A DNA stretch of 64,000 bases from Rhizobacter sp. (GCA_019635355.1 JAHBZQ010000001.1:3038001-3102000), one strand, 5' to 3'. Counted from the first letter of the stretch, positions 36,473 to 45,817 are shown. Program-made: numbers and translations. Notes: generated by a model from the sequence alone, not told the origin.

Positions 36473-37432
36473 TCAGGGCCCGGCGTGCGGGCAGCGGTTG
36501 ACCTCCACCGACACATGCGCCAGCTCTTCGTGCACCGCCAGGCGCGCGCGGTAGGCCGAGGGCTCGAGCGGCGCGTCGGCCACCACGCACACGATGGCGG
36601 CGAATTTGTCGCGGCCCACGCGCCACACGTGCAGGTCGGCCACCTTGGCGTCGCCGTCGGACTCGATCGCCTCGCGCACCTCCTGCGTGAGCGGCAGGTG
36701 CATCTCGCGGTCGAGCAGCACCGCCGCCGACTGGCGCATCAGGCCCCAGGCCCAGACGCCGATCACCACCGCGCCGACGATGCCCACCACCGGGTCGAGC
36801 CAGGTCCAGCCGAGCCACAGCGCCGCCGACAGCGCGCCGATCGCAAACACCGAGGTCAGCGCATCGGCCAGCACGTGGGCGTAGGCAGCGCGCAGGTTCA
36901 GGTCGGCGTGCTCGTGCGGGTGATCGTGGCCGTGAGAGTCGTGCCCATGGTGGTCATGGTGGTCGTGCCCGCCCTGCGCCCCATGCAGCAGCCACGCCGA
37001 CGCGAGGTTCACCACCAGGCCGATCACCGCCACCACCAGCGCCGAGTGGGCCTGAAGCGGCTCGGCACGCCACAGCCGGCCTGCCGATTCGACTACGATG
37101 CCCACGCCCACCAGCCCCAGGACCAGCGCACTGGCGAAGCTGCCCAGCACTTCGATCTTCCAGGTGCCGAAGGCGTAGCGCGTGTCGTGCGCATGGCGGC
37201 GCGCCAGCCAGTAGGCGCCGGCCGTCACCGCAAGCGCCAGGGCGTGGGTGCCCATGTGCCAGCCATCGGCCAGCAAGGCCATCGAGCCCGTCCACCAGCC
37301 GGCGGCGATCTCCACGCCCATCGTCAGCAGCGTGATCGCCAGCACCCAGTGCGTGCGGCGCTCGCCCAGGCGGTTGCCGGAGTCGAACACGTGCGCGTGC
37401 TGCCAGGGTTTGAGGTCGTGGGTGTGGGCCAT
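36473..37432 (-). CDS. dmeF: Cation diffusion facilitator, DmeF-like (Co/Ni efflux)
   Basis: 319 residues from the ATG at 37432. An in-frame ATG at 37465 is possible. Begins MAHTHDLKPWQHAHVFDSGN then ERRTHWVLAITLL, with GSMALLADGWHMGTHALAL (the metal site of helix 2) and a His-rich loop at about 165-190. A second site is VLADALTSVFAI. The ADGWHMGTH pattern and HDHVF-type start match DmeF, an inner-membrane Co(II)/Ni(II)/H+ antiporter. Metal choice is from family resemblance only. Divergent from the next gene across 148 nt that shows no clear site. Confidence 0.85.
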   Translation of the reverse strand: MAHTHDLKPWQHAHVFDSGNRLGERRTHWVLAITLLTMGVEIAAGWWTGSMALLADGWHMGTHALALAVTAGAYWLARRHAHDTRYAFGTWKIEVLGSFASALVLGLVGVGIVVESAGRLWRAEPLQAHSALVVAVIGLVVNLASAWLLHGAQGGHDHHDHHGHDSHGHDHPHEHADLNLRAAYAHVLADALTSVFAIGALSAALWLGWTWLDPVVGIVGAVVIGVWAWGLMRQSAAVLLDREMHLPLTQEVREAIESDGDAKVADLHVWRVGRDKFAAIVCVVADAPLEPSAYRARLAVHEELAHVSVEVNRCPHAGP

Positions 37433-37580
37433 GAACGGTGCGTCGTCGGCGTCTCGGTGAAGCATCTTAGCCACGGGGTGTGGCCGCTCGGGCGACCGAA
37501 TCAACCGTGTGTCGGCCCGGTTTTGACCGCTTTGCGCGCAGGCCTTTCGCCGGCCGGAGGTTCGCGCTACCTTTCGGGCT

Positions 37581-38342
37581 GTGACGCATGTTCTCGCCCT
37601 GCCGTTCCTGCTGGCCATCGCGGTGGCCGGCCACATCCTGCTGAGCCGCGGCGCCAAGGCGCTGGCCTCGGCCGTCTACCTGCTGGCCACCGGCGAGCCG
37701 GAAGCGGTGGGCTACGAGCGGCGCGTCTACGGCACCGCCGACCGCGCGATGCTCGAAATCGTCGCCCTCGTGCTGGCCTCGGGCGTCGTCATGTGGATCG
37801 GCATGACCTGGAAGCTCGGCTGGGTCGGCGCCCTCGGGGTCTTGATGCTGCTGGGCGCGGTGGCGCTCGACATGGCGCGCTGGGAGCGGGTCACGGTCAG
37901 CGCGAGCTACGTGTGGTTCCAGCGCGGCTTGGGCCACAAGGTGCACCAGGTGGCGATCGAGAACATCCGCGACGTCTCGGTGGTCGAGGCCGAGGCCCCG
38001 GGCTACACCCTGCGCCACCTCAACCGCAACCGCACCTGCCGGCTGACCATGCGCATGAACGACAAGCGCGTGGTGGCCCTGCCGAAGACCGATGCGCACG
38101 GCGAGGTCGAGGCAGTCGAAGCCCTGGCCAATCACATCCGCTCGCGCCAGCAGCTGGCCGGCGACCGGCAAGCCGTCAAACGCTCAGCCGACCAGGGCAG
38201 CGAAGCCGCCGCCCGTGCCGCCCGCGAGCCCACCACGGCCGACCGCGAAATGCTGCGCGAGCTGCGTCGCCTGCGCAAACAAGCCCAGTCGCCCAACCTG
38301 CCACCGGCCGTCAAACACATCGAAGGCTCCGGCAAGGCGTGA
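37581..38342 (+). CDS. Membrane protein of unknown function with PH-like middle region
   Basis: 253 residues from a GTG start. Hydrophobic segments at about 2-24 and 58-90, then RWERVTVSASYVWFQRGLGHKVHQVAIENIRDVSVVE, which looks like a bacterial PH-type beta-barrel segment, and a charged, Arg/Ala-rich tail (about 195-253). I do not recognise a named family. Four nt before pepP and probably co-transcribed with it. Confidence 0.6.
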   Translation: MTHVLALPFLLAIAVAGHILLSRGAKALASAVYLLATGEPEAVGYERRVYGTADRAMLEIVALVLASGVVMWIGMTWKLGWVGALGVLMLLGAVALDMARWERVTVSASYVWFQRGLGHKVHQVAIENIRDVSVVEAEAPGYTLRHLNRNRTCRLTMRMNDKRVVALPKTDAHGEVEAVEALANHIRSRQQLAGDRQAVKRSADQGSEAAARAAREPTTADREMLRELRRLRKQAQSPNLPPAVKHIEGSGKA

Positions 38343-38346
38343 CGCG

Positions 38347-39768
38347 ATGAGCGCGGCCACCCCGGCGCTACCCGCAGGCCTCACCCCGCAGCGTGAACGT
38401 CGTGCCGAGCTGGCCCGGCGGCTGCGTGCCGCCGGCGGTGGCATCGCCATCGTGACGACGGCCCCCGAGCTGACGCGCAGCCGCGACACCGAACATCCGT
38501 TCCGCGCCGACAGCTACTTCCACTACCTCACCGGCTTCGACGAACCCGACGCCACGCTGGTGCTGCAGGCCGACGGCCACAGCGAACTCTTCTGCCGCGA
38601 GAAGCATGCCGAGCAGGAGGTGTGGACCGGCGTGCGCCTCGGGCCCGAGGCGGCGCGCGAGGCGCTCGGTGTCGACGCCGCCTTCCCGAATTCGCAACTC
38701 GACCAGCGCCTGCCGGAGCTGCTCAACCAGGCCCCCGCGGTGTGGACGGTCTTCGGCCCGGGTAGCCCGCTCGCGCAGCGCCTCGACGGCTGGCTCGACA
38801 AGGTGCGGGCGCAGGCGCACTTCGGCCATGCCCCGCCTGCCGCACACCGCGACCTGGCCGCGCTGCTCGACGAGATGCGCCTCGTCAAGCGCGAGGACGA
38901 GCTGGCGCTGATGCGCCGTGCGGCCAGCATCTCGGCCGGCGCCCACCGGCGTGCGATGCGCTTCTGTGCCACGCGCTTCCGCGCCGAGCCGGCCGGCAGC
39001 GTGGCCGAATACGAGATCGAGGCCGAGCTGTTGCACGAGTTCCGCCGCCACGGCGCGGCTGGGCCGGCCTACCCGTCGATCGTGGCCGCCGGGCGCAATG
39101 CCTGCGTGCTGCACCACAGCGCCGGGCCGGCGCGCCTGCAGGCAGGCGAGCTGTGCCTGATCGACGCCGGCTGCGAGTTCGACGGCTACGCGAGCGACGT
39201 GACCCGCACCTTCCCCGCCAGCGGCCGCTTCAGCGCCCCGCAGCGCGAGCTCTACGACATCGTGGTCGTCGCACAGGAGGCCGCCATCGCCGCCACGCGG
39301 CCAGGGCTGCGCCACCGCGAGGCCCACCACGCCGCGGTGCGCGTGCTGGCCCAGGGCCTGCTCGACACCGGTCTCCTGAGCCACGACCGCCACGGCACGC
39401 TCGACGACGTGATCGAGCACGCGCACTACCGCCAGTTCTACATGCACGGCACCGGCCACTGGCTCGGGCGCGACGTGCACGACACCGGCGACTACCTCGC
39501 CCGCGACGAAGCCCCGTTCGAGCAGCCCGACTACCTGGGCGGGCGCGTCGTCAAGCACCCGTCGCGCAGGCTCGAACCCGGCATGGTGGTGACGCTGGAA
39601 CCGGGCCTCTACGTGCGCCCCGCCGACGGCGTGCCCGAGCGCTACTGGCACCTCGGCATCCGCATCGAAGACGACGCGGTGGTCACGGCACAGGGCTGCG
39701 AGCTGATCAGCCGCGGCGTGCCGGTCCAGGCCGACGAGATCGAGGCGCTGATGCGCGACGGCGCCTAG
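38347..39768 (+). CDS. pepP: Xaa-Pro aminopeptidase (aminopeptidase P family)
   Basis: 473 residues. N-terminal creatinase-like domain (RDTEHPFRADSYFHYLTGFDEP), then the pita-bread metallopeptidase domain with the metal ligands in LIDAGCEFDGYASDVTRTF (two Asp), HGTGHWLGRDVHDTG (His), TLEPGLYV (Glu) and a final Glu in GIRIEDDAVVT. Removes N-terminal residues before proline, using two Mn ions. Cytoplasmic, length normal. The stop overlaps the stop of the convergent amine oxidase gene (CTAG, 39765-39768). Confidence 0.94.
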   Translation: MSAATPALPAGLTPQRERRAELARRLRAAGGGIAIVTTAPELTRSRDTEHPFRADSYFHYLTGFDEPDATLVLQADGHSELFCREKHAEQEVWTGVRLGPEAAREALGVDAAFPNSQLDQRLPELLNQAPAVWTVFGPGSPLAQRLDGWLDKVRAQAHFGHAPPAAHRDLAALLDEMRLVKREDELALMRRAASISAGAHRRAMRFCATRFRAEPAGSVAEYEIEAELLHEFRRHGAAGPAYPSIVAAGRNACVLHHSAGPARLQAGELCLIDAGCEFDGYASDVTRTFPASGRFSAPQRELYDIVVVAQEAAIAATRPGLRHREAHHAAVRVLAQGLLDTGLLSHDRHGTLDDVIEHAHYRQFYMHGTGHWLGRDVHDTGDYLARDEAPFEQPDYLGGRVVKHPSRRLEPGMVVTLEPGLYVRPADGVPERYWHLGIRIEDDAVVTAQGCELISRGVPVQADEIEALMRDGA

Positions 39769-41366
39769 ACCGCCAGACGCCGCCCGACACGCATGCCGTG
39801 CGAGAAGGCTTCTTCGAACACCGAGTAGCCCGACAGATCGCTGTGCGCAAAGTGCACGCGGCCCGTCGTGCGCGCCAAGGCCTGCAGTGCTGCACTGCCG
39901 CGCAGGCCGGGCAGCGGGATGCTCATCGCGTGGCCGTAGCGCATGAGGTCGATGCGCTTCACCTTGGCGGGCAGGTCGAGGTGGGCTTTCGCCAGGTCGT
40001 CCAGCACGACGCGTGACCACGCCTGCCAGCCGTCGGCGAGCAGGCGCGCGCGGTTGGCACGCAGCTGCTCCGCGTTGTCGCCGCCCAGCGCCCAGTAGCT
40101 CGTGAGCACGGTCGGGCCGGGGTGGGGGCGGGTGCTCTGGTGCATGGCGTTCACGTAGCCGAGCGCGGGGCTGCCGTGCAGCACGTTGTCCCAGGCGGGC
40201 GGGGCGCCACCGGCGTCGTCGAGCGGGGTGTCGATGTGCAGGTTGGCGACGAGCCAGGGCGCGTGGCGCATCTGCGAGACGGCCGTCGGCAAGGCCGAAG
40301 GGGGAGCCACCAGCAAGCGTTGCGCGATGAAAAGCGGCGTGGCGAGCACCACCTGCTTCGCCGTCCAGCGCTCCACGCGCTCGGATTGCGCATGCCACAG
40401 GTCGACGCTCACCTGGTGGCGACCTTCTTCCACGCGCAGCGCGACCCGGCCGGCGTGCAGGCGCTCGTGGTGCGGCTGCGCAAGGCGCTCGGTGAGCCAG
40501 CCGTTGCCCTGCGGCCAGGTGAGCACGCCTTCGCGGCCGTCGCCCTCAGCGTCGCCGGGCGCGTGGAAACCGTGTCGGCTGGCGAAGTAGTGCAGCCCGG
40601 CCCAGGCCGACACCTGCGCGGCCCCGGCGCCGTAGTCGTCGCGGCAGCAGTAGTCGAGGTAGGTGCGCAATGCCGGTGCATCGAAGCCCTCCCGGTCGAG
40701 CCAGTGGGCGAAGGTCTGCGCATCGAGTGCCTGGTGTGCGGCCGTCCACGGGGCGCGCGCGGTCGGCAGGCTGAAGCCGAGCGCGGCCGTCGCCGTCACC
40801 GCCTGGGCGAAGCGGCGGTATTGCGCGAGCGTGGCCTCGGGTTGGTCGTGGACCGGCAGCAAACCATCCTGCCACTGGCCGCCGATGAAGAGCCGCTCCT
40901 GCGGGCTGTGGCAGAGGTGGCGCTCGTCGTACACGCGCTTGCCGTGCTCGACGCGGCTGAGGCCCAGCTCTTCCAGCAGCGCGACCACGTCGACGTCGGC
41001 CTCGTTCGGCACCGGCAGGTAGTGCGCGCCGAGCGGGCAGGCCATGCCGGCGATCTGGTGGCCACGGCTGTTGCCGCCGGCGCTGTCTTCCAGGTCGACG
41101 AGGTGGACGTCGTCGATGCGCCTCGCCGCCAACGCGCGGGCGCAGGCGAGGCCCGCGACACCGGCCCCGACGATGAGCACGTGGGGCTGTTTGGTGACGG
41201 CGGGCGGCGGCAGCGCACCCCCCTTCAGATTGCGCAGTCGATGGCCACGGGCGTGTTGCGCACCGACCCAGCCACCGTCGTACTGGACTTCCGGCGCACG
41301 CCGACAGGCGGACACGAGCGGCAGGCCCGCCACCGCCGTCAGCAATGCACGCCGGCGCAGGCTCAC
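39765..41366 (-). CDS. Exported FAD-dependent amine oxidase-like flavoprotein (Tat lipoprotein)
   Basis: 533 residues from the GTG at 41366, which overlaps the spermidine synthase stop (GTGA). The start gives a twin-arginine signal with lipobox (SLRRRALLTAVAGLPLVSAC, Cys21), so the folded flavoprotein is likely exported and lipid-anchored. FAD-binding GAGVAG at 67-72 (HVLIVGAGVAGLACARALA) and the amine-oxidase-type C-terminal FAD region (GRVHFAHSDLSGYSVFEEAF). Context next to a spermidine synthase suggests a polyamine or another amine as substrate. That is inference. Confidence 0.82.
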   Translation of the reverse strand: MSLRRRALLTAVAGLPLVSACRRAPEVQYDGGWVGAQHARGHRLRNLKGGALPPPAVTKQPHVLIVGAGVAGLACARALAARRIDDVHLVDLEDSAGGNSRGHQIAGMACPLGAHYLPVPNEADVDVVALLEELGLSRVEHGKRVYDERHLCHSPQERLFIGGQWQDGLLPVHDQPEATLAQYRRFAQAVTATAALGFSLPTARAPWTAAHQALDAQTFAHWLDREGFDAPALRTYLDYCCRDDYGAGAAQVSAWAGLHYFASRHGFHAPGDAEGDGREGVLTWPQGNGWLTERLAQPHHERLHAGRVALRVEEGRHQVSVDLWHAQSERVERWTAKQVVLATPLFIAQRLLVAPPSALPTAVSQMRHAPWLVANLHIDTPLDDAGGAPPAWDNVLHGSPALGYVNAMHQSTRPHPGPTVLTSYWALGGDNAEQLRANRARLLADGWQAWSRVVLDDLAKAHLDLPAKVKRIDLMRYGHAMSIPLPGLRGSAALQALARTTGRVHFAHSDLSGYSVFEEAFSHGMRVGRRLAV

Positions 41367-42910
41367 GGGTGCACCTTGCCCCACTCCTGCTCGAAGGTCT
41401 GCACCAGCACCTGGTTCGACAGGCGGTTGGGCTCGGCCGGCACCCGCGCCATGTCGGGCGGGAACTGCAGCAGGCCCGGCAGGCCGTCGACGGTGAGGAA
41501 TCGCAGGCCGCTCGGCAGCGCGGTCGGCATGCGGAAGGGCCGCCGGCTGGCGAGGATGAAGCCCCACTCGCCGAAGCTCGGCACGTGGGCGTGGTAGGGC
41601 GTGGTGGTGAGGCCCGCGGCCTCGAGCGTGGCAGCCACCGTCCAGTAACTCTTGCGCGCAATGAGCGGCGAGGTGGTCTGCACCACCGCGTAGCCCGAAG
41701 CCGAGAGATGCGCGTCGAGCAGCGCGTAGAAGCTCGTGGTGTAGAGCTTGCCGAGCGAGAAGTTGGTGGGGTCGGGGAAGTCGACCACGATCACGTCGAA
41801 GCTGCCCGGGGTTTGCTCCAGCCACGCAAAGGCATCGGTGTTGACGATGGTGAGCTTGGGCGAGCGCAGCGCATCGCCGTTGAGTTCGCGCAGCATCGGC
41901 TGCTCGGCGAAGAGCTTCGTCATGTGCGGGTCGAGTTCGATGAGCGTCACCGATTCGACGCTCGGGTGCTTGAGCACCTCGCGCACCGCCATGCCGTCGC
42001 CCCCGCCGAGCACGAGCACGCGCTTGGGCGCCCCGTGCGCGGCCATCGCCGGGTGCACCAGGGCCTCGTGGTAGCGGTATTCGTCGCGCGAGTGGAATTG
42101 CAGGTTGCCGTTGAGGAAGAGCCGCACGCCCGCGCGCCCCGAGGTGACCACCACACGCTGGTAGCGGCTCGTCTCGCTGTAGACGATGCGGTCGGCGTAG
42201 AAGCGGTCTTCGGCCCAGGTGCTGATGCGGTCGGCATACGCCATCGCGCCGAGCAGCGCCGCCACCACGCCGAGGCAGGCGATCACGTGCGACCCCAGCT
42301 GCCGCAGCTCGCCGCGGAAGAGCCACAGCGCCCACACCGCCACCGCCGCGTTGAGCAGACCGAAGAAGGCGCCGGTGCGCACGAGGCCCAGGTGCGGCAC
42401 CAGCAGCAGCGGGAAGGCCACGGCCACGGCGAGCGCCCCGAGATAGTCGAAGGTCAGCACCTGCGAGACCAGGTCCTTCAGCGCATAACGCTCGCTGAAG
42501 TGGCGCTTCAGGATGCGCATGACGAGCGGGATCTCCAGCCCCACCAGCGTGCCGACCAGCAGCACCAGGCCATAGAGCACGAAGCGGAAGCTGGTCGACG
42601 GCAGCGTCTGCAGCGCAAAGAGCGCCGCCGGCATCAACCCGCCGATCAAGCCGACCAGCAACTCGATGCGCAGGAAGTGCGCCACCAGCTGCCGCTCGAA
42701 ATAGCGCGACAGCCACGAGCCGATGCCCATGGCGAAGAGGTAGCTGCCGATGATGGTGGAGAACTGCAGGACCGAATCGCCCAGCAGGTAACTCGCGAGC
42801 GCCCCCGCCGCGAGTTCATAGACCAGCCCGCAGGCCGCGACGACGAAGACCGACGCCAGCAGCGCCACTTCGGCCGGGCGGATGCGCGCGGCCGGCTCGG
42901 TGGTGTTCAA
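41363..42910 (-). CDS. speE: Membrane-embedded polyamine aminopropyltransferase (spermidine synthase family)
   Basis: 515 residues. The first ~230 are about seven transmembrane helices (VALLASVFVVAACGLVYELA onward), followed by a soluble aminopropyltransferase domain with LVLGGGDGMAVREVLK, VTLIELDPHM and VDFPDPTNFSLGKLY (catalytic-region Asp). This fused form differs from soluble SpeE. It should transfer aminopropyl groups at the inner membrane using decarboxylated AdoMet, supplied perhaps by SpeH at 34.5 kb. Four nt after DUF350 and overlapping the amine oxidase gene by 4 nt. Confidence 0.88.
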   Translation of the reverse strand: MNTTEPAARIRPAEVALLASVFVVAACGLVYELAAGALASYLLGDSVLQFSTIIGSYLFAMGIGSWLSRYFERQLVAHFLRIELLVGLIGGLMPAALFALQTLPSTSFRFVLYGLVLLVGTLVGLEIPLVMRILKRHFSERYALKDLVSQVLTFDYLGALAVAVAFPLLLVPHLGLVRTGAFFGLLNAAVAVWALWLFRGELRQLGSHVIACLGVVAALLGAMAYADRISTWAEDRFYADRIVYSETSRYQRVVVTSGRAGVRLFLNGNLQFHSRDEYRYHEALVHPAMAAHGAPKRVLVLGGGDGMAVREVLKHPSVESVTLIELDPHMTKLFAEQPMLRELNGDALRSPKLTIVNTDAFAWLEQTPGSFDVIVVDFPDPTNFSLGKLYTTSFYALLDAHLSASGYAVVQTTSPLIARKSYWTVAATLEAAGLTTTPYHAHVPSFGEWGFILASRRPFRMPTALPSGLRFLTVDGLPGLLQFPPDMARVPAEPNRLSNQVLVQTFEQEWGKVHP

Positions 42911-42914
42911 CGGG

Positions 42915-43136
42915 CTAGTGAATCGCAGCGGCCACGATCAAACCAATGGCGATGCACATGGCGCCGACCACGATCGCGAGCGCCACGTTCTTCTTCTCGA
43001 CGATCTCGCCCCACAGGTCATAAGGCGTGAGCTTGTCGACGATGACGAAGCTGATCCAGAACACCAACACGCCGATCAGCGCGTACAGGATGGACCCGAA
43101 GAAGACGCTGGGCTTCAGCCATTCGATTCCCATCAT
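42915..43136 (-). CDS. DUF350 family small membrane protein (YjfL-like)
   Basis: 73 residues from the first of two adjacent ATGs (43136 and 43133), with a GGAGAG ribosome-binding site. Two transmembrane helices (about 12-32 and 50-72) separated by DKLTPYDLWGEIVEKKN, the DUF350 pattern. Function unknown. In other bacteria DUF350 genes sit with spermidine synthase, DUF4178 and PspA/SPFH-type genes, as here. It is 4 nt from the spermidine synthase start and 40 nt after the DUF4178 stop. Confidence 0.85.
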   Translation of the reverse strand: MMGIEWLKPSVFFGSILYALIGVLVFWISFVIVDKLTPYDLWGEIVEKKNVALAIVVGAMCIAIGLIVAAAIH

Positions 43137-43176
43137 GTGACTCTCCTTGACATATTGATAAGCAGATGCGGGCCCA

Positions 43177-44757
43177 TTACTTGTGGCCCCCGCCGCTGGA
43201 AAAACCGCCCCACGACCCACCGCTCGTGCGGTAGCCGCTGCTGCGGTTGCTGGCCAGGCAGCTCTGGTATTCCTGCGAGGCTTCGCCGTAGCTCGCGCGA
43301 AGCGGCTCGCAGTCACGGCGGTCGTCGTCGCTGCAGCGGAACATCATCAACAGCACCACGACGACGAACACCCAGAAGAAGATCTTCGCCAGCAGGCTGG
43401 CCGCGTTGCCCGAGGTGGGCGTGGCATCGCGCTTGAGCGCGGCACTCGTCTCGGGCGTCAGGCGGAAGGCCTTGGCCACGTCGGCGGCGTTCAGCGTTTC
43501 GCCTGCCGACCAGACCTGCTCGCCTTCGGTCTTTTCGAGATTGAGGCGCTTGCCGCCGGGGCCCTGGTAGTCGACGTTGCTCGTGCGCTCGCCGCGCTTG
43601 AGCTGCCAGTAGAACTCGCCCAGCACGTAGGTGATCCGGCCGGTGTAGCGGTACATCTCGCGGTACTGCACGCCCTGGTAACGCACGCCGTTGCCGGAGG
43701 GCGTTGGCACGCCGGTGATCGGGGCCGCCCAGCTCCAGCCGTCTTCGGCATCGACGAGAAAGGCGAAGCCTTCCTCGCGGTGGTAGAGCAGGTACTCGCG
43801 CCAGAAGCTCTGCTCGTCTTCCCCCTCTTCGCATCGCTCGACGTAGCCGACCACCTGCCAGGCGCGGGCGATCTTGCCGAGCTTGAGCGTGCCGACCCGG
43901 CCGAGCGGGATCTGCGGCTCGTCGCCGTTGTCCTGCGCGTAGTGGGCGAGGTCGCCGCCGATGCCTTTGCCGGCCCCGTCGGCCGAGGTGAGGTCGACCA
44001 CTGCATGGCACTGATGGCAGACGATGCTCTGCGTGGTCGAGAGCTTGATCTCGAGCGAGGTGCCGCAGCTCGGGCATTCGATGCTGCGGGCCTTGAGCGT
44101 CTTCTCCGCGCCTTCGGCGAGGCCCGTCATTGCGAGTTCGCTGATGGCGACCGAGCGGCCAATCGACCATTTGGGCGCCGCCGGGTCGCTGTAGTCGAGC
44201 GTGCCGACCTCGTCGCGCGTGCTGCGCAGGTCGGCCACCACGAAGCCGCGTTCGGTGTTCGGCTTGAAGGGCAGCTCGCCTTGCGCGGCGATCAGCTTCG
44301 CAGCCGTGACCGAGGCCACCGTCCACGGCTGGCCCGACACGATCTGCTGCACGCCCGGGCGCAGCTGCTCGGCGGGTGGCGCGCTGCCACCCAGCTCCAC
44401 GTCGAACGAGATGACGTAGCGGCCGTTGTCTTCGCTCAGCCACCCACTCCGGCCGTTGTCGAAGAGCGCGTGCCACTCGTTCCAGGTGCCATCCTTGTAG
44501 CGGTATTGAAGGCGGCCCACGAGCGTGAAGCCGCTGCCTTGGTACTTGCCACCGGCGCCTAACTGCAGCGGTGAGTGGTCGTCGAACAGCTCGGCGCTTT
44601 CGCCGATCTTGCGCAGCGCCTCGCCCTCGCGGACGATGGTGCTGCGGCAAAAGCTGCAGACGGCGAAGGCCGACGCGGCCGAGCGGAAGTCGACCGGCGC
44701 GCCGCAGTTCGGGCACGCGGCGCGGTAGGCGCGCTGTGGGCTGGGTTCGGTGACCAA
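43177..44757 (-). CDS. DUF4178 domain protein with zinc ribbons and a C-terminal membrane segment
   Basis: 526 residues. Two zinc ribbons (CPNCGAPVDFR with CSFC at 15-38; CPSCGTSLEIK with CHQC at about 220-250) each precede a DUF4178 beta domain (YQGSGFTLVGRLQYRY and IARAWQVVGYVERCEEG). A single transmembrane helix (LLAKIFFWVFVVVVLLMMF at about 455) and a Gly/Ser tail follow. Molecular role unknown. Lies between the SPFH gene (16 nt upstream) and DUF350 in a five-gene operon. Confidence 0.85.
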   Translation of the reverse strand: MVTEPSPQRAYRAACPNCGAPVDFRSAASAFAVCSFCRSTIVREGEALRKIGESAELFDDHSPLQLGAGGKYQGSGFTLVGRLQYRYKDGTWNEWHALFDNGRSGWLSEDNGRYVISFDVELGGSAPPAEQLRPGVQQIVSGQPWTVASVTAAKLIAAQGELPFKPNTERGFVVADLRSTRDEVGTLDYSDPAAPKWSIGRSVAISELAMTGLAEGAEKTLKARSIECPSCGTSLEIKLSTTQSIVCHQCHAVVDLTSADGAGKGIGGDLAHYAQDNGDEPQIPLGRVGTLKLGKIARAWQVVGYVERCEEGEDEQSFWREYLLYHREEGFAFLVDAEDGWSWAAPITGVPTPSGNGVRYQGVQYREMYRYTGRITYVLGEFYWQLKRGERTSNVDYQGPGGKRLNLEKTEGEQVWSAGETLNAADVAKAFRLTPETSAALKRDATPTSGNAASLLAKIFFWVFVVVVLLMMFRCSDDDRRDCEPLRASYGEASQEYQSCLASNRSSGYRTSGGSWGGFSSGGGHK

Positions 44758-44773
44758 GAGCGGCTGGCGAGGC

Positions 44774-45817
44774 TTAGATCAGCTTCTTCAGCAGCTCGGC
44801 CTTCTTGGCGTCGAACTCTTCCTGCGTGAGGATGCCCTTGCCCTTGAGGTCGGCGAGTTTCTCGATGGTGGCCATCACCTCGTCGGGGCGGATGGCCGCA
44901 GCAGCCGCTGCGGCGGCGGCCGGGGCTGGCTGGCCACCGTGCAGGCCGCCCGCCAGCTGGCCCGCCAGCACCTGGCCCAGCGCCACGCCGGCGCCCAGGC
45001 CCATCGCATCGCCGGCCACACCGCCACCGCCAGAGCCTGCGCCTTCGGCGAACTTCGGGATCGACTGCGCGGTCTGGTACTGCATGAACTTGCCCATGTC
45101 GTTGCCGACCATGCCCATGCCGATCTTCTGGTCGAGGATCTTCTGCAGCTCCTCGGGCAGCGAGACGCTCTGCATCGTCACACCTTCGAGCTTCAGGCCG
45201 AGCGCCGCGAACGACGGGGCGGTGGCCTCGTGCAGCGCCTTGGCGAACTCGATCTGGTTCGCCGCGAGATCGAGGAAGGCCACGCCGCTCGACGCGACCG
45301 CATCCGAGATGTGCTGCAACATCAGCCCGCGCAGCTGGCCATCGAGGTCAGAGACGGTGTAGGTGTCGCGCGTGCCCGAGATCTCGGTGTGGAAGAGCTT
45401 CGGGTCGACGATGCGGTAGCTGTAGTTGCCGAAGGCCCGCAGGCGCACGGCGCCGAAGTCCTTGTCGCGGATCGTCACGGGCTGGGTGGTGCCCCAGCGC
45501 TGGTCGATCTGCTGACGGGTGCTGAAGAAGTAGACGTCGCTCTTGAACGGGCTCTGGAAGAGCTTGTCCCAGTTCTTCAGATACGTGAGCACCGGCAGCG
45601 TCTGCGTGGTGAGCTTGTACATGCCGGGGCCGAACACGTCGGCCACCTTGCCCTCGTTCACGAAGACCGCCATCTGCGACTCGCGCACCGTGAGCGAGCC
45701 GCCGTACTGGATTTCATTGCCCGCCATCGGGTAGCGCCAGGCGAGCACGCCGTCGCCGGACTCCGTCCATTCCAGAACGTCGATGAACTGTTTCTTGATG
45801 AAATCCATCAGGCCCAT
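44774..45817 (-). CDS. SPFH/band-7-type protein with C-terminal SHOCT domain (YdjI/virion-core-like)
   Basis: 347 residues from the ATG at 45817. Upstream codons include the terminator hairpin. No signal peptide: MGLMDFIKKQFIDVLEW. An SPFH-like fold covers about 20-235 (QMAVFVNEGKVADVFGPGMY), then a Gly-rich/Ala-rich linker and a SHOCT motif (KLADLKGKGILTQEEFDAKK) at the end. Similar proteins associate with PspA-type membrane-stress systems. First gene of the operon with DUF4178, DUF350, speE and the amine oxidase. Likely a cytoplasmic scaffold at the inner membrane. Confidence 0.87.
   Translation of the reverse strand: MGLMDFIKKQFIDVLEWTESGDGVLAWRYPMAGNEIQYGGSLTVRESQMAVFVNEGKVADVFGPGMYKLTTQTLPVLTYLKNWDKLFQSPFKSDVYFFSTRQQIDQRWGTTQPVTIRDKDFGAVRLRAFGNYSYRIVDPKLFHTEISGTRDTYTVSDLDGQLRGLMLQHISDAVASSGVAFLDLAANQIEFAKALHEATAPSFAALGLKLEGVTMQSVSLPEELQKILDQKIGMGMVGNDMGKFMQYQTAQSIPKFAEGAGSGGGGVAGDAMGLGAGVALGQVLAGQLAGGLHGGQPAPAAAAAAAAAIRPDEVMATIEKLADLKGKGILTQEEFDAKKAELLKKLI

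Noticed and set aside
41345..43030. 561-codon plus-strand frame opposite the spermidine synthase
   Set aside because: Shadow frame with Glu/His/Arg-rich low-complexity text.
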